In this document: positions 61,519 through 64,000 of the stretch, one piece after another | Position numbering within the stretch: the first letter of the stretch is position 1 | How the letters are laid out: each line of letters starts with the position of its first letter | From: Hyphomicrobiales bacterium | GTDB lineage: Bacteria; Pseudomonadota; Alphaproteobacteria; Rhizobiales; Beijerinckiaceae | Length of the DNA stretch: 64,000 bases | NCBI GenBank assembly: GCA_003963405.1 | Contig: RXIY01000007.1 | Span: 1-64,000 of the forward strand | Reading direction: 5' to 3' | The notes under the pieces: model-generated | The model's database searches: none | What the model was told of the DNA's origin: nothing | Seen by the model: the letters and a program-made list of their open reading frames with translations, nothing else | Translations under genes and position numbers: made by a program

Positions 61519-62175
61519 TCAAGCCCCCCGCTCGGCGAGAAGCTTCGCGGCGGCGCCCCGCAGCGTTTCTATCCCCTCCCCCGTGTGTGAGGAAGTGAAG
61601 ATGATCTCGGGAAAGGCGGCCGGGCGTTTCGAGAGGGCTTCGGCCGTTGCCGCCATGACCTCCGCGCGGGCGGCCGGCTTGAGTTCGTCGTGCTTGGTGA
61701 GGATCACCTGGTAGGACACGGCGGACTGATCGAGAAGGTCCAGCATTTCCGCGTCTACCGGCTTCACCCCGCGCCGGCCGTCGATGAGCACGAAGACGCG
61801 GGCGAGCGACGCGCGGCCGCGCAGATAGTCGCGCATCAGCACGCCCCAGCTCGCGACCTTCTCCTTGCCCACTGCCGCATAGCCATAGCCGGGCATGTCG
61901 ACGAGCCGCAAACGCTCGGCCCCCGGCGAGCCGCCCAGCGCGAAGAAATTGAGCTGCTGCGTGCGCCCCGGCGTATGGGAGACGCGCGCGAGCGTCTTGC
62001 GGTTGGTCAGCGCGTTGAGGAGCGAGGATTTGCCTACGTTGGAGCGGCCGGCAAAGGCGATCTCCGGCGGGCCGAGAGGGGGCAGATCGCTCGCCTTGAC
62101 GCTTGCGAAGATGAATTCGCAGGGGCCGGCGAAGAGGATGCGGCCGTCTTCGAGAAAGTCGGGCTCTTCGGTCAT
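61519..62175 (-). CDS. engB: ribosome biogenesis GTP-binding protein YihA/YsxC (EngB)
   Basis: The product is 218 residues. GTPase motifs are GRSNVGKSSLLN (G1), DMPGYG (G3) and TKHD (G4). It assists 50S ribosome assembly. The alphaproteobacterial N-terminal extension of about 45 residues (PDFLEDGRILFAGPCEFIFA) is present. It begins 49 nt after yidC stops. Confidence 0.95.
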   Translation of the reverse strand: MTEEPDFLEDGRILFAGPCEFIFASVKASDLPPLGPPEIAFAGRSNVGKSSLLNALTNRKTLARVSHTPGRTQQLNFFALGGSPGAERLRLVDMPGYGYAAVGKEKVASWGVLMRDYLRGRASLARVFVLIDGRRGVKPVDAEMLDLLDQSAVSYQVILTKHDELKPAARAEVMAATAEALSKRPAAFPEIIFTSSHTGEGIETLRGAAAKLLAERGA

Positions 62176-62224
62176 GTCGCTTCAAAAGAGTTGCGGCCGG
62201 GAGGTCGTCCCGGCCGCTCGAACC

Positions 62225-64000
62225 TTAGGCCATGCCGAAGGTCTTGCGGAGATTGTCCCACAATTCGAACTTCACGCCGGCGCGCTTCATGATGACGCCC
62301 TGCTGGATGATGGAGAGCAGATTGTTCCACGACCAGTAGATGATGAGGCCCGAGGCGAAGCCGCCCATGGTGAAGGTGAACATCACCGGCATCCAGGCGA
62401 ACATGGTCTTCTGGATTTCGTCCGTCGGCTCCGGATTCATCTTCATCTGCAGCCACATCGTGACGCCCATCACCAGCGGCCAGACGCCGAGGGCGAGATA
62501 GGGTCCAAAGATCGCGACATGGGTCGGATCGAAGGGCAGCAGACCGAAGAGGTTGAAGATATTCGTCGGATCGGGCGCGGAGAGATCCCTGATCCAGCCG
62601 AAGAAGGGCGCGTGGCGCATCTCGATCGTGACCACGAGCACTTTGTAGAGCGAGAAGAACACCGGGATCTGCAACAGCACAGGCAGGCAGCCGCTCGCGG
62701 GATTGACCTTCTCCCGCTTGTAGAGCTCCATCTGCTCCATGTTGAACTTGTGCTTGTCGTCGCCGTATTTCTCTTTCAGCTCTTTGATCTTGGGCTGAAT
62801 CTCCTTCATCTTGGCGATTGACTTGTAGCTCTTGTTGGCGAGCGGCAGGAAGGCGAGCTTCACGATGACCGTCACCGCCAGAATGGCGAGGCCGAAATTG
62901 CCGAGCACGCGATAGAGGAAGTCGATCAGGCGGAACATCGGCCGCGTGATGAAATAGAACCAGCCCCAGTCGATGAGCAGATCGAAGCGCTTCAGGCCCG
63001 GATTGGCCTTGTAGGCGTCGAGCGTATCGACTTCCTTGGCGCCGGCGAAGACGTAAGTCGTGGTCTCGGCCGTCGCGCCGGGCTCGACCGTCTTCGGCTC
63101 GGTGACGGTTGCGGCCTGATAGGTCTTGGTCGCGCCGCCCATGGCGACATAGCGGGCCTCGACCGGCGTATTCTGGTCGGGAGCGACCACGGCGCCCCAA
63201 TATTTGTCGGTCAGACCGACCCAGCCGCCGACCCCCTTGAAGGTCTTGGTGGCCTCGGGCTCCTTCTCGATCTTGTCGTAGTTGAGTTCCTCGGCCTTGT
63301 CGCCGATCACGCCCGTAAAGCCCTCGTGCAGGATGGCGTATCCGGACGACGGCGGGCGGCCGATGCGATTGACCCGCGAATAGTTGTAGAGCGCAACGGG
63401 CTTGCCGGACTTGTTCTCGACGCTGTCCTTGACTGTGAAGAGATATTCGTCGTCGACCGCAACGACGCGCTTGAAGACGAGGCCATGGCCATTGTCCCAG
63501 GTCAGCGTCACCGGCTTGCCGGGGGCGAGCTTGTCGGAATCGGCCGTCCACAATGTTTCGGTCGTCGGCAGGGCGGGAGCGTTCTCCGTCTCGCCCGTCA
63601 CGAAGCCCATTTCGGCGAAATAGGCGTTGGGCCCATATTCGGGCGAAAGCAGCGTGATGATCGGACTCGTCGGATCGACGGTCTGCCGATACTGCTTCAG
63701 AGACACGTCGTCGATGCGGGCGCCCTTCAGCGCGATCGAGCCGGCGATGGAGCGCGTGTCGATCGTAACGCGCGGGCTCAGCGCCAGAGCTTCCTCGCGC
63801 GTTCGGGCAAGGGGGCTCGCCGGCGCGGCTGCGCCAGCCTGCTCGGGCGCGCCGAGCTTGGGCGCCTTGGCCAGCTTCATCTGCTGGGTCTGCGCCTGCT
63901 TCTGCCGCTCGAACTCGGGGAAGGCGTAGAAATAATCCCACAGCCCGATGAAGACCAACGAGAGCGCTGCGGCCATGAGCATGTTCTTGGTGTTTTCGTT
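62225..64000 (-). CDS. yidC: membrane protein insertase YidC (5' end cut by window)
   Basis: 591 residues are visible, and the frame stays open to the window edge with [20 protein letters not shown], where an earlier start must lie a few codons outside. The large periplasmic domain of the YidC family spans about 60-350. The C-terminal conserved membrane core has [40 protein letters not shown] and [20 protein letters not shown]. It inserts and folds inner-membrane proteins with SecYEG or alone. First visible gene of the block running to dapE. Confidence 0.96.
   Translation of the reverse strand, partial: NENTKNMLMAAALSLVFIGLWDYFYAFPEFERQKQAQTQQMKLAKAPKLGAPEQAGAAAPASPLARTREEALALSPRVTIDTRSIAGSIALKGARIDDVSLKQYRQTVDPTSPIITLLSPEYGPNAYFAEMGFVTGETENAPALPTTETLWTADSDKLAPGKPVTLTWDNGHGLVFKRVVAVDDEYLFTVKDSVENKSGKPVALYNYSRVNRIGRPPSSGYAILHEGFTGVIGDKAEELNYDKIEKEPEATKTFKGVGGWVGLTDKYWGAVVAPDQNTPVEARYVAMGGATKTYQAATVTEPKTVEPGATAETTTYVFAGAKEVDTLDAYKANPGLKRFDLLIDWGWFYFITRPMFRLIDFLYRVLGNFGLAILAVTVIVKLAFLPLANKSYKSIAKMKEIQPKIKELKEKYGDDKHKFNMEQMELYKREKVNPASGCLPVLLQIPVFFSLYKVLVVTIEMRHAPFFGWIRDLSAPDPTNIFNLFGLLPFDPTHVAIFGPYLALGVWPLVMGVTMWLQMKMNPEPTDEIQKTMFAWMPVMFTFTMGGFASGLIIYWSWNNLLSIIQQGVIMKRAGVKFELWDNLRKTFGMA

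Overview
The window is GC-rich chromosomal DNA from an alphaproteobacterium, most likely of the order Hyphomicrobiales (Rhizobiales). This rests on gene order: rpoZ-rsh-pdxJ-lepB-rnc-era-recO, the ccoNOQP-GHIS set for cbb3 oxidase, and yidC-engB-argB-HAD nucleotidase-dapD-dapE all run as they do in that group, next to an Omp25-type beta-barrel porin and a NepR-like protein. The GC-rich codon style would fit the Methylocystaceae/Beijerinckiaceae, but no gene here proves methylotrophy or methanotrophy.

Positions 1-14,000 form an accessory region. It holds small secreted proteins with curlin-like Q/N/G repeats (2-235, 363-704, 733-987, 3951-4274), three NarL/CsgD-type regulators whose receiver domains have lost the phospho-acceptor Asp (1813-2526, 7128-7841, 7979-8668), and three small exported proteins sharing an INPxVLAPxARxxLPRG motif (1200-1574, 8813-9061, 9699-9959). 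Also here are a beta-barrel porin, an exported cyclase-family enzyme, a frameshifted DUF4239 pseudogene, an orphan NepR-like gene, a DUF4838 glycosidase-like protein, a DUF3011 protein and a Wza-like lipoprotein. Intergenic inverted repeats are frequent, and one hairpin arm sequence is repeated upstream of two of the curlin-like genes. This is the best candidate for an undescribed surface or biofilm system.

Positions 13,900-34,000 are mostly housekeeping: tRNA-Arg(ACG), an alpha/beta hydrolase, cysE, a membrane-anchored protein, parC, then recO/DUF1737/era/rnc/lepB/pdxJ/rsh/rpoZ (all minus strand), a NYN-domain protein, smpB, dapA, slt, a truncated parA remnant, a beta-CASP metallohydrolase and an MFS-like membrane protein. 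Positions 34,268-42,273 encode the complete cbb3 oxidase and its assembly factors, behind two FNR/FixK-type boxes.

Positions 43,108-56,486 hold a tight plus-strand operon of three genes: an unrecognised 1762-residue exported protein with recurrent GxYxL modules, a 1945-residue alpha-2-macroglobulin with an intact CxEQ thioester, and the peptidoglycan synthase PbpC. The A2M-PbpC pair is a known envelope-defence arrangement; the giant first gene looks like an additional partner. The window ends with the minus-strand yidC-engB-argB-HAD-dapD-DUF805-dapE block, with yidC cut by the window edge. A short GC-rich dyad element recurs in at least five intergenic gaps.
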